This document shows, piece after piece, positions 23,077 through 36,840 of a DNA stretch of 64,000 bases (position 1 is the first letter of the stretch; the number at the start of each line of letters is the position of its first letter). The stretch covers positions 868,001 to 932,000 of the forward strand of contig CM055611.1 of NCBI GenBank assembly GCA_029379385.1. Reading direction: 5' to 3'. Position numbers and translations under genes: made by a program. This DNA comes from Quillaja saponaria. Its lineage: Eukaryota; Streptophyta; Magnoliopsida; Fabales; Quillajaceae. The notes beneath the pieces were generated by a model, which was not told the origin of the DNA, did not search any database, and was given only the letters and a program-made list of their open reading frames with translations.

Positions 23077-25534
23077 CTTTAGATATATATATTTTTTTGT
23101 TATTGATAAACACCTATTTATATAATTTGTGAATTTAGAGTTATTCATTAATATAACGTGCAATATTCATTAAAGTGCATTAAATTATTTAACGAACATT
23201 ATGATTTTCAAAGTCATACATGGATATGTAAATTTCTAAGTTACTATGTATTAGATATTTTCTTCACAAAAAATATTATTTAGTCAAATAAAAATTACAA
23301 TCTGTCCACTTTGTGTGTATAAAATGAAAAGATTTAATGTTACGGACTAGTTATGATGGAAATGGAGGACATAAAGTGGCAATGAGGGAAGAACTCAAAA
23401 TTGTGGTTTTGCAGCATACTTATTATAGTTGACGTGTTGGGCTTGAAAGATAAGCAAGAGCTTCTAAATTCAATGGCCGGCATTGTGTGGGAATTTTGGA
23501 ACATAACATAGGATTTTACAGAGTGAGAGTGTTGAGATACAGAGATGTGGATCGAATATTCAAAATCTAATCAACAATCAAACATAACATTTGATTTGGA
23601 GGTGCTAGGTGTTACGGCCGTAGAGAGGAGAGAATTTGATGAAGAGAAAGTCTTTCGGTTTGAAATAATATTAAATGAATTTTTCTAATAAGGTTTTGTA
23701 CAATGTAATATACAATCATTAAAATTTAAAATATTAACACAATAATACCTTATGCTTTTAAATTATTACAAAACATTTTTAGTTTCTCCTCTTAATCTAA
23801 CACCATTAATATTCAAGATATAAAATATTGATGTTAATAAAAAATAATATTTTACTTGAGTTTGATGACCCAATATCAAACATTGTCTAGTGAAAGATCA
23901 ATTTAACCATGTTGTGTCCAAGACAAGATAGTGATTTCTCAAGCTCCAAATACACCAACTATCCAAAAAAGGTAATAGGGTCAACTATACCACAGAAAAA
24001 GATTAAGATCAAGCTCACCATCTACTCTAACAAGGCAGAAGAGTTAGACTTTGTTCCTGCTAAATCGAAAAACTCTGATATATTCTCACATAACATGTGT
24101 TTTGTATACATTATATATAATATATATATACAAATTAAACTTCAGTAACTTATTTATTAGAATAAGTTACTCCAACTTTTCATATATTATTCTGATATAT
24201 ATAAATCTTCTTTATATTTATTAATTTAATATAATATTTTTTATTACTCTAACATTATTGAGTCAAACTAAATATCCGTCCAAAATTTGATGAACTTAGG
24301 TTCAAACTCGGTTTGTTGCTTCCCTACACGAGAATATGCGCGTATGGAGGCTACTTAATTGTATAGTCAACTCTTGTCTTGCCAACTTTCAATTGCGATT
24401 TGCCAACCACCACTTGTGAGCTGACTCGGAAATAACTAATTGTACAAAGATAAACTAACCCATAATTAAATACAGTTGACTCAATTGATTACATTAGAAA
24501 AAAAAAAAAAAAAAACTAAAGTCGACGTAACTTTGCTCTCTCACACATGAACGTACATCAACATTGTCGCAAGTTCAGGTATTTTTTTTTTATTTTGAAC
24601 AAATGAAAAGGTATCGCCAAAAAATATTAGCTCACATTGCTATCATCATATATTTAAAAGAATCTACCGTATTTATGTCGGGGCCAAAATTTAAAAAATT
24701 TCTAAGAATAATCACAATCATGCGTGAAAGCATAAATTTACACCTAGCAAGAACTGTCAAGGGAACTCAAACTCTCAATTTCATAGAGAAAGTGTTTCTT
24801 GAGTACTGTCTTAACCGCTACCAACCGTTGTTGATGCAAGCTTAGTTTTTAACTAATACTTGCTTATTCTTTTTATATTTGGTAAAAGAAATCAAAAGTA
24901 AATAAGTTAATTTGTTTTTTATATTAAGATATTATGTATTTTTATTTATAAATAACGATGACATTAAAACTTAGTACTAATAATAAGATATTATGGTAGT
25001 TTTAATTTAAGATTTTAATGTCGAGACGAGCTTATTATTAAGTTAAGTAATTAACACTTCAATGGTTAATATCAAAGCTTTCTTGTCTGAAGATATGCAA
25101 GTGAAACAATATAAGACTCAAAATTCTAATGTAAAAGCATAAATTAAAGAGTTAAGTATTATTTAAAAAGTTAAAACTTAGAGATCATTTTTAAAAGAGG
25201 CACATGATAATATTTTTTTTTTATAGTATTTATCTGATTATTTTATTTATTAAATATTTAATATGAATATTAAAGAATATCAACTAATATAATATTTTCT
25301 TTTCTTTTGCTTTCTCATTTACATTTATTTTTATTATTAGATAAAATTTATGAATTTTGTGAAAAATTAATTTTTTTTCTATATTCATAAAATTTTATTT
25401 CATGGTGATAATGTCAGAAAAAGATAATCAAGTTAAGATAAAATAAATAAAAATAAAAATATACAATTTTATGTTCATTAATAATGAATTTTAAGAAATA
25501 ATTAGAAAATATTGAAAATTAAAATTTAAAAAAA

Positions 25535-25580
<46 letters not shown>

Positions 25581-26040
25581 AAGAGAAAGAAGAAAATTTT
25601 ATGATGTGTAAAAAAATTAATATGCCACAATTTTTTAATGAATACACTTAGTGATTTTTTGGAAAATATCTCAAATAATATAAAAAAAATATGAATGTCT
25701 ATTTTTATAATAACCACTGAATTGAAATACTTAAAGGATAATTAACTCTAATTTAGAAATCTGTCAGAAATGGATAATTCATTTTACAAAAGTTGGTATG
25801 GGATAAGTAAGAAAAAATCGACAATTTAGTTCATTTTTAATCAATGAATCTGCCCCGTTGACCACAAAATTTACCATTTCTGTTTTTGCAAAAAAAGAAA
25901 AAACAAATCAGATTATTCCAAAAATAAAATTTGGAACTACTATAAATGGACAAGATAATGTGGGCATTATAGTAATACGACAAAGGAAATCCCGTGTCCC
26001 TCTCAATTTGTCCGCGTAAAGAGCACTAACTTTTAACAAA
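23077..26040. other. AT-rich intergenic stretch
   Basis: No gene is supported. Small frames at 23909-24148 and 24564-24845 have no recognisable motif. An AT microsatellite lies at 25540-25575. There are several A- or T-rich runs, for example near 24500. Confidence 0.4.
25540..25575. repeat. (AT)n microsatellite
   Basis: A pure AT dinucleotide run of about 36 bp in intergenic DNA. Confidence 0.9.
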
Positions 26041-26419
26041 TTTTCGTTGTTTTTGGAGATTTATGCACATAATACAGGATTCAGAGCAAAACCCAACGAG
26101 ATTCAAACAAACGATAAGCACGGCGGATTTTATTCTCTATTTCCCTATGTTCGTTGCATTCTTTATCCTTAACCCATTATTCAATAACCAAAAGATTTTT
26201 TATTTTTTTTAAAATTCGTTCTAGTCATTGTGTATGTATAAGATCAGTTACACCTTGTTCTCCTCTGCTTGTTAATCAACCTCTACCTTTCTGGGTCCCG
26301 AGAAAAGTTTCGTTTTTTCATCAATTTCCAGGTTTTTTTCTTCAGGAAATTTGTTGGGTATTTGCTGGATTGTTGTGGGTTTTTTTGGTTTTGGAATTAT
26401 TGTTAGTGGGATTGAAGAA

Positions 26420-28707
26420 ATGGGAACCTGTTGTAGTCACGATAGCATGTATGGAGGTTCTGTGGCGATTGACATGTATGAAAACGAATATGAGGATAGT
26501 GAGGGGAATGATATTACGTATAGAGATGGTGGAGCTCGAGTAAGGTTGAGAGGATTTTCTAGGAACGTATCAATGTACAGCCAACAAGGAAAAAAGGGAA
26601 TCAATCAAGACGCAATGACAGTTTGGGAGGTAATCTTATTCATTTTGTTATGGATTGAATTTCATTTTTTAGATATCCATTATGGAAAACTAGGTGAATA
26701 ATTTGATTCCTTTTGAACTTTGTTCATATGGTTCTTCTGGATTTTCTGAGATTCCTATCAATTGAAGTTTCAATCTGTATGGCCTGGCTGTTGGGTTCTC
26801 AATCATTTGAAGTGTTTTCTCATTTTATGTGATTCGTTTGGTGATTTTGATCTGTTGAGATTGTTCTTGTTATGACGTTTATGTTGCTTAAGCGATTAAG
26901 CTATTCATGTGAGTATGATCCTTGTTATGGTTTCCATTTCCCTCCTCAGTAGCTTATAGGTCTTTCCAATTTGATAGTATTCAATTGGATTACCTTGTTT
27001 TGAAGTAAGTTAATTTCCAAGCTTCATGTGCAATGTTTTATTAGTAGTAATTACTGTCACTTAGTATTGCAAGTTTCATTTGCTCAATGCTTCTCAATTA
27101 ACAAAAAATGCAAGTGTATTAACGGTTGACTTCATATAATATCAGGACTTCTCTGGTGAGAAAGGTATGATCTTCTGTGGCGTGTTTGATGGACATGGTC
27201 CCCTTGGCCACAAGGTCTCACGCCATGTACGTGACCATTTACCCTCAAAGCTCTCTGAAGCCATCAGAATGTCACAACTTAAGGGCTGCAAATATATTGA
27301 CTCTGATGATGATGATACAGAAAAAAGTGACGATCATGACTACAACAACAATAGATGTAATATATCCCTTGCTTCCTGGGAATGCAATTTTGTAAAGTCT
27401 TTCAAGGAGTTGGATGAAGAACTTAGTCAGGACTCCTCCATTGAAAGCTTTTGCAGTGGTTCCACCGCTGTGAATGTTGTTAAACAGGTATTACTAGACA
27501 TCTAAAATTGCAGTGCCTCTTTTACTGATGCTTACTGGCAAGAAGATGGAGTGTAATCTTTCTCTTTTATATCTTTTCTCTTTCTCAAATGTCAGGGTGA
27601 CAACTTAATGATTGCCAACTTAGGGGACTCTCGGGCTGTTCTTTGTACAAGAGGAGACCAAGACCAACTTGTTCCTGTTCAACTTACTGTAGACTTGAAA
27701 CCAGATATTCCAAGTGGGTTTCAGTATTGGCTTTACCTGCTCAGAAAACTACAGGCACTATAAAGTCTAATAAACCTGTGTTTCTTATTTAATCTCACTC
27801 AGGTGAAGCCGAAAGAATCGAGAATTGCAAAGGAAGAATTTTTGCCGCAGCAGAAGAACCAGATGTGTATAGAATATGGATGCCCGATGAAGACTGCCCT
27901 GGACTAGCTATGGCAAGAGCATTTGGAGATTTTTGCCTGAAAGATTATGGCCTAATCTCTAGTCCTGATGTTTTTTATAGGAAGCTAACAGACAAAGATG
28001 AATTTGTGGTTTTGGCAACTGATGGGGTAAGAGAAACACAGTCATTTATTTGTTTTTCCCTCACCTTTTATATAAGTTTGTGAACTTGATATTTGACATG
28101 TCAACTGGAAAATTAATAACAAAAAGAAATCCTAAAGCAGTTAGATATTTGATCTGTTAGTCCAAAAAATAAAATAAATGAGCCATATAATCATTTATAG
28201 TACAATATTGTACATGTAACAGCTCCACTGCAGGCAGGAAGAAGCTATGATCTGGATACATATAAAAGGTTTTTGCTTTTGCAGGTGTGGGATGTTCTAA
28301 CAAACAGTGAAGTAATTAGAATAGTAGCATCAGCAACAAAGCAGTCTATGGCAGCTAAAATGTTAGTGAAACGTGCTGTTAGGGCGTGGAGATGTAAATA
28401 TCCTGAGTCCTGTGTTGATGATTGTGCAGTCATTTGCTTGTTTCTGAAGACCCGGCCCGATTTAAACAATTCTACTTCCAATGTGAACCCGGAAAATGCA
28501 CAACAGGCAGAGCCTGTAGCTTCTCATGGCTGTAAACCCATGAAAAATGAAGCCTCTGAATCTTTGAATGGCAAGCCTACAGTGGTCGCAAAGGAAGAGT
28601 GGAATGCTCTAGATGGGTTATCTAGGGCCAATTCTGTATTGAAGCTTCCTAGAATTTTCAGTAAGCGGAAAACTTCCAGGTGCTTGGAGGGTGTTGAAGT
28701 ACATTAG
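26420..28707 (+). CDS. Protein phosphatase 2C, plant clade E type
   Basis: Five exons join in frame: 26420-26629, 27146-27487, 27596-27713, 27803-28026 and 28285-28707 (1317 nt, 438 residues). The start MGTCCS is an N-myristoylation and palmitoylation-type terminus, so plasma-membrane attachment is likely. PP2C motifs are present: GINQDAMTVWE, FDGHG at about residue 85, LGDSRAVL at about 194, ARAFGDFCLK, ATDGVWD at about 297 and the metal-binding CVDDCAV at about 343. The C-terminal about 80 residues after the catalytic core are polar and end KRKTSRCLEGVEVH. These are Mg/Mn-dependent Ser/Thr phosphatases; the specific substrate is unknown. The acidic insert SDDDDTEKSDDHD lies near residue 120. 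The catalytic residues look intact. The longer frame upstream of 26420 is leader sequence. Confidence 0.93.
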
Positions 28708-29397
28708 CAATGATCTTATCAAATCAAATATGTACAAACCCCCCGTAATGCAGCATTAGTCTTACAACAAAACCTCAAAGTGGAAGTAACATAAGGTGGA
28801 AAAAGAAAAGAGGTGAAGATTTTTAGCAGTAGTAGGGTGTTCAGAAAACAATGTGCAAGGTCAGCATAACTCCAATAAATGTATTGGTTCGCCAGGGCTT
28901 GTTGTAAACTTTCATTTCACACTTGTATATACGGATTATGTTATAAATGAAATTAATGCAGGTTTTTCATGGTTTTTGCAAGTCTTACTGTTCTATTTCT
29001 GCATACTGTTTCAAGTGGGTAGTGCTTTCATTTTAACCCAGGGAACCACCAGAAAGAAAAGCACAGTTCAGCACCCCAACTGAAAACTGTGTAATTAGGC
29101 AGGAGAAGCTAATCTGAAGCCAGTGGCAGCAAACAATGCTCATTAAGGTTTGTGTATATGTATCAAGTATTGTCATATTAGCTCCCCAATCCTTGTTGAA
29201 ATGTTCATCTTCGTCTTAACCACGTTTAACCTCTTAGACTGCTTAGTTTTGTGACATTGAAACAAACGGTTATGTCATAGTGTGTTTGAACTGAAACTCA
29301 CAATAGAAGCAGAGACACAGCCTTGTTAAAGTAAAAAATCACCCATTGGGCTAATTATGATTAAACTTACTATAGTGAGGCAGCCCTATCCAAGTAC

Positions 29398-29485
29398 TCA
29401 GCTAGTCTTTGTGGTCCTTAGATCAGCTACATTCCTAAATGGCTCAACGTCCTTGTTCACAAACAGATATTCATCCTACAATCTG
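29398..29485 (-). pseudogene. Orphan last exon of a second aldo-keto reductase
   Basis: The minus strand reads DEYLFVNKDVEPFRNVADL followed by a divergent tail and TGA at 29398. This matches the last exon of the neighbouring pseudogene ([20 protein letters not shown]). No other AKR exon is found nearby. DNA at about 29570-29700 resembles the upstream region of the neighbouring pseudogene (about 31840-31960; both share AGCTTGG and a GACA-GTTA stretch). A second tandem copy probably lost its body by deletion. Confidence 0.65.
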
Positions 29486-29840
29486 ATGTAAACGTTTCTT
29501 TTGCTGTTTTTTTCTGTTACTTTCTCTTCTGGATGTAGAAATGATGTTTTTTAACATTATAGATTCCTTGGCTTCTATGCATGCTTGAAGCATATGATGT
29601 TCTTGGGACATGCGAGCCTATGCTTTAGCTTGGCTCTTGGACATGTTACTTTCTTCTTTCCCTTTTACTATTTTCAACTTATATAGTGGGTAAGAATGAT
29701 TAGTTACTCTATTGGTATTAGCAGCCCTGCTTGCATGTATTATATAATTTAGATGCTAGAAACAAGTACAGAGCACAGTCTTAATTATTGAAAAGAAAAA
29801 GAAAAAGGATATAGATTAAACTGATTCAAGATTGAGCTAG

Positions 29841-31717
<1,877 letters not shown>

Positions 31718-34437
31718 TTTTCACTTCTGCTAATTAGATAAAAGATTTTGTTCGTTTTGGAATTAATTCTCTTTTGTATGAATTAAAGGAAGCTTATTGT
31801 CTGGGGATGTATATGTAGGAAGTTCACTGGAATACATAACTAATTTGCATGCAAGACACGTCCATGGCTGTTTGTGAGTGCGTGTCCCTCTTCAGCTTGG
31901 TTTTTAGACACGTTATGGTACTTTCTCGGTCTCTTTTCAATTTAATAAGAATGGAGCTGTAACACTTTCTATGCAATCTGAGAAAATTTCTGAGAGACAA
32001 GCCATTCCAAATCCAAACCAGTATGGCATCTTATCTTGTATCTAGTTTCCCCAAGTGTCAATTGGGCCCAAAAATTAGTCCACAACCATGAGCGAAGCAT
32101 AATCATACAAGACTGGGCCTTTGTTAACCATGAGAAAACACAACCACACATAAGTGGGTGTTTTTTAATGAGTTTTCCTGTCTCTCAAATGCAAAATTGA
32201 ACTCCAAACTGTCCTCAACTAATTTTCTATATATAAAAGCAGATGGATTCTTGACTTGCAAGGCAATTTTCTGACAAGTGAGCAGCATTTTGCACCAAGT
32301 TTCTCCGTGGAAGACACGGCAGGGTTTCCCACGAGAGATTCCCAGCAGGCAGAACCCTGCTTGTCAAATTAATTAGTCATCTACTTGTTTTTCACATGGT
32401 GGATCGTACACAGTTATGCTTCACTTTGCATTAGGAGAACTTGGTCCCTTAAAACCACTCTATATAGGAATTAGTATAATCCACTAAACATATAGGACAA
32501 GTTATGGTTCATACAAGCAATAGGAGAGGTACTAATCCCTCTTTATCCAAAGTAAAACATTGAGATATAAACATATGAATATGATTAAAGATAATCAGAG
32601 ACTATAGGTGAGTTTCATGAGTTTTGCCATTGCCAAAAAGATATAGTTGGGAGCCATAACTTGCAAATTTTCAAGCAATTCAACCCTTCAATTATTAAGG
32701 CAGCCTATGGTGGGGATGAAAATCATACAAAAGTTCAATCTTTATACTCATATTAGTTGTAGATGTAGCTTAACGTGAGTTTATAAGAGTTGAAGTACCA
32801 TTCTCTTAATAGCAAATATTTAGATGTAAATTTTACTTTAATTCTTAACGAAAAGCTTAGAGAAACCCTAATGATGTTTGCGTGGGAAATCTACTAACGA
32901 AGGAAGGTAGGTGGAGCTTAAATTTTTGCTTGTACCATCTTAAAGGACACCATACCAGTTCCATCCCTTTATGATGAATAGCAAGGACTGCACAAAATTC
33001 CACCATGCCATAATAATGTATACTTAGTACTAGTACTAGATAGTTTAAAATACCACACATAATTTAATTTTCATGAAATTCAAAAAATAAGATTTTAATG
33101 AGAAAACGAAAGAGAAAGGAGCAAGAGTCCCCAATACACATCAACATCAAAAATTCAAAACAGAGGCTCCAATCATCATTAAATTAAACCTCCTTGACAA
33201 GTTAACACCCGTGAACTCATCCCCATATTCACACCTGCTTACATTGTATTGTATGGTCCATTCCATCCATCATATTATGGACCAAATGCATTCAAAGCAA
33301 TCACCCTTACAGAGTCGAGTCAATTTCCATCCCCACTCAAAACGCTCTTTATTTTCACTAACAAACCCAGCAGGGTACCCTGTGACTCACAGAATCAAAG
33401 ACAGAGAAAAGGGAAAAAAGATTTCCCCCCAAATTAAAGCCAATATAGCCCCGTAGGGGTGCCCAAAAAAATCCACCAACTCCGGACCCATTTAACCTAA
33501 TTTGCTCTAATCCATTTCGACATCTTGTTTAAAATCGAACGATTTTTTATTCTTTATTTCGAATTGAACCGGATGATCAGGTTGAATAATTTTAAATTCA
33601 GGTTCACCTGACCATTTAGTATTATTACTTACTAGATTTTAATTTATTTTATATTTAAATATTATACAAAAGTATGAAATATTTCTATCTAAATATTAAA
33701 CTTTAACTGCTTGTTAAATTCGCTTTATCATTTTTGTTTTCAATTATATTTTTTAATTCATATTTATTAAATTAAAAATTAAAAACATTTATAAGTTAGT
33801 ATTTTTTTATATTTTAAACTTTAATATAAGTTAGAATTATTAATTATTAATTATTAATTTTCAACAACTAAATTTAATAACGGGTGATATTTTTCGATCA
33901 CTCCACTTGTAAAGTTGGGTAAAACTTTAATCACCCGATTAGTCAAATATGATGATATTTCACCTCTACTCAGCCGGTCCGCCCTGCCCTGCCCATTGCA
34001 CACCCCTTCCCAATCCCTTTCTAGTTTATGTGCCCACTTCCAATCAAATCCAACTTTACAAAACCCCACTGAAAACCCTGACGAAGCAAACAAAATACCA
34101 AAAAGGCCAAATAAAAAAATATAAAATTTTAGCTTCTAGGAGCCCATTTCAAGTTTTTTGGTTAAGTGGGTATGATGGAGAATGAGTTTTGTGGGAGATG
34201 GGGTGAATTAATCTGCTTTTCTTCTATAATATGGTTTGGTTAGTACTAGAAAACTTGATCTGCTTTTCTTCTTCTATAACACTAAGTGGTACAATACCAT
34301 CAATTTTTCATTTTTACAATACACTAATACACTACCAAATAGACTGTTAACAAGTTCACAAACACGAGCAAAATCCGACCAAAAGAAAGGAAAAAACAAA
34401 TATTTTCTTAATGTTTTAACCAAATGACAACTCCAGA
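31718..34437. other. Intergenic stretch between AKR pseudogene and PATL6-like gene
   Basis: No gene is supported. Minus-strand frames at 31969-32151 and 32857-33060 show no domain. The region around 33480-33850 is AT-rich, with short TTATTAA repeats at 33835-33860. Confidence 0.4.
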
Positions 34438-36236
34438 TCAGAATGTATTGCTTTTCCGGACAATGTACCGATAGGCGGCGACCTTTCTCCTTCGTGAAGT
34501 AGTGTTATCAACAGAGAGAACCATTTTGCCACCTTCCCTTGCTGTGAATGAGTTGTGGATTGCTTCTTCAGAGGCTGCAATCCTCCTTGGCTTTTCAACC
34601 GAAATGGTGTAGCTGCCTTCATCATTGGGCACAAACTCTGCACTGTAATCCAATTCCCAACCTCCCACCACAATGTCCCATGTAATAGTAGCACCAGCCT
34701 GATTAATTACCCAAATACAAAAATTTCAATTTAAGATCAAACTTTAGCTCAAAGAGATTTTGAATTTACGAAATGAAGGGCCATTACCATTAATAAATTA
34801 CTTCCTAGGCCCAAAGAAAAAGCAAATAAACTTGTTTCCAAGGTTACATTTTTACTATTAGTAACTTTAATGTTAAATTCAGTCACAAACCTCAATTCCT
34901 TCAATCTGTATGTTCACTTTCTCACCCCCTTTAACAGTAAATTCAGAAGCTGGTTTTGGGGGACCATTCTGAAAATCACTAGGTCGACTCAATCCTCCAT
35001 ACTGAACAGGAATGTCCTCAGGCCGTATGAATCTGAGCAGAGAAACAAAACACACTTCAAAAAACCAATCCAAAAGAGCATATTGTGAAGGAATAGTAGA
35101 ATTTCTTAAAGAAACGTGAACAGGGAAAGAATAACAGCGACAGAACAAACCCAGTATAAGAACAAATTAAATCTTAAAATTATGAACAAAATCCAAATCA
35201 TTTATCGAAGCCCAAGTGGAAAACTTTCCACTGCAAGACTTACTTGTAGAGGGTCTCAGCTACCTTTCCTTCCTTGGAGATCACAAACTTGCTCTTAGTT
35301 CGTTGAGTGAGAAACGGACTGAACACAGAGTACAACAAGCTGAAGTACCATGGGACATTGATGAAAATCTAGACACCCGGAAGAAGATAACCAACAAAGA
35401 AAGAAAAGGGTAAAAATTTGGTCACCTCAAAACAAACACAAAAAACGAAATCTTTCTGTTCCTTATTCACACACACACAAAACAACAAAAAAATAATGAA
35501 ACAAGACCTTGCGAGCAACCATTTCAGGGTAGTTGTCTTGGAACAGAGAGAGGATTTGATTAGAAGCAACCCTGAGCTCTCTCTTGGGCATGTCTTTGAG
35601 GTCAGTGACTTGAATGATAGAGTTTATTCCACCAGGCTTGAAATGCAAAAGATTGATACCTCTTTCAAGCACTTGAACTCTCCACCTCAGAAACTTCTTG
35701 AGCTTCTCTTCGTCCCCAAAAATTCTCTCATACATGTCTTTATCTCTAAAAACTCCATAAGCATTATAACAAACAGGGTGTCCCTCTTTGTCATACCCCT
35801 GCATATAAGCCACTACCCCTTCAAGCTCCTTGAACCCCAACTCCTCATCAACGATTCCATCAGCTCCAAACTCTTTTCTCCAAGCCAAGCATTTGAGCAA
35901 CATGTTAAGTGCATCAGGAACCCTGAAATCTCTCGCTCTCAGAAATTTCAAGAGTATGACATCAGCTCTATCATCACCACCAAGCAGAGGAATACCCCAC
36001 AGTGACCCATCAGAGGCTTCAGAAGCCATAAGATTGTCTTTAAGCTCTTGAAGTGATTTCTTTTCTGAAGACTTTAACTGGGAAATTAAATAAGTGTCTT
36101 CTCTGAAGGAAGGGCTACGAAGTGTAGCTGCCTCCATTAAAGTTGTCACAAAGCTTTTCTTGTTAGGCTTTGGAGACGCTTCTGGGTGATCTTGGAGAGG
36201 GATAGTTTGGAATGAGAGAGGAGATGAAGCATCCAT
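34438..36236 (-). CDS. PATL6: Patellin-6-like Sec14/GOLD protein
   Basis: Four minus-strand exons join in frame: 36236-35508, 35368-35244, 35032-34891 and 34698-34438 (1257 nt, 418 residues). The start MDASSPLSFQTIPLQ and the core KSSEKKSLQELKDNL match Arabidopsis PATL6 (At3g51670) closely by recall. Domains in order: CRAL-TRIO N helix (ADVILLKFLRARDFRV, about residues 92-107), Sec14 lipid-binding domain (GHPVCYNAYGVF, FKPGGINSIIQVTDLKDM, PEMVARKIFINVPWYF), then a C-terminal GOLD domain (KGGEKVNIQIEGIE to the end KVAAYRYIVRKSNTF). It lacks the long acidic N-terminus of PATL1-PATL4. Patellins bind phosphoinositides and act at the plasma membrane or cell plate. The first exon reads on past its splice site for a further 14 codons; the intact splice series shows this is intron. 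Confidence 0.95.
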
Positions 36237-36840
36237 TAATGGATTTTCCGATAAAGACCCAGATGGAACTTAGCGAAAATTTTCTTTTTTCAGGAAGATT
36301 TGAAGGGATTGTGAAGATAAGTAAGGCCTTGGAAGCAGCTCTGCTTTTGATTCTCTGAAATGGAAATGCAGAGCTGAGGTGAGCTGAGCTTCTTTTGTTA
36401 TTGTGTGATGTGTGATTACAGAGACAGAGATTGGAAAAGTAAATGAGAAAGGAAACAGACAAACCCCAGTGAAAGACAAAGTGAAAAGATGAGATTTTTG
36501 AGCCGCGATTTTAGTTTGAAGTTTTGAAAAAGCAGCTTCTTACAATTACAAGAGCAAATGACAGAACAAAGAGCGAAATTGAACGAGTGGGGGGGAATGA
36601 GAGCACGCGCTGGTTTGGAGCGAGTAAGTTTCGATATTCAATGAACCGAGTTGGAAGCTGAATTAGCCGAGCCGACTAGCTAAGCGTTGCTGACAGTGAA
36701 TATCGTACGGAAATGTAAAATGGGTTAGAACTAGAAGCCAATCTGAGAGGCTGAGAGCGATAGAGTGTGCAGGAGGTTTTAATAATTGAGGGCTCAGAAG
36801 GAGAGAAGACTCAGCCGCTCGGATCAGTGCTTGGCACGTG
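36237..36840 (-). promoter_or_regulatory. Leader and promoter region of the PATL6-like gene
   Basis: DNA directly upstream of the PATL6-like ATG is less AT-rich than the following desert. It contains CT-rich leader-like sequence on the minus strand. A CACGTG G-box core is present at about 36835-36840 (TGGCACGTGG), roughly 600 bp upstream of the ATG. No TATA box is assigned. Confidence 0.45.

Noticed and set aside
24564..24845. 93-codon plus-strand frame
   Set aside because: No motif, AT-rich surroundings, no splice partners.
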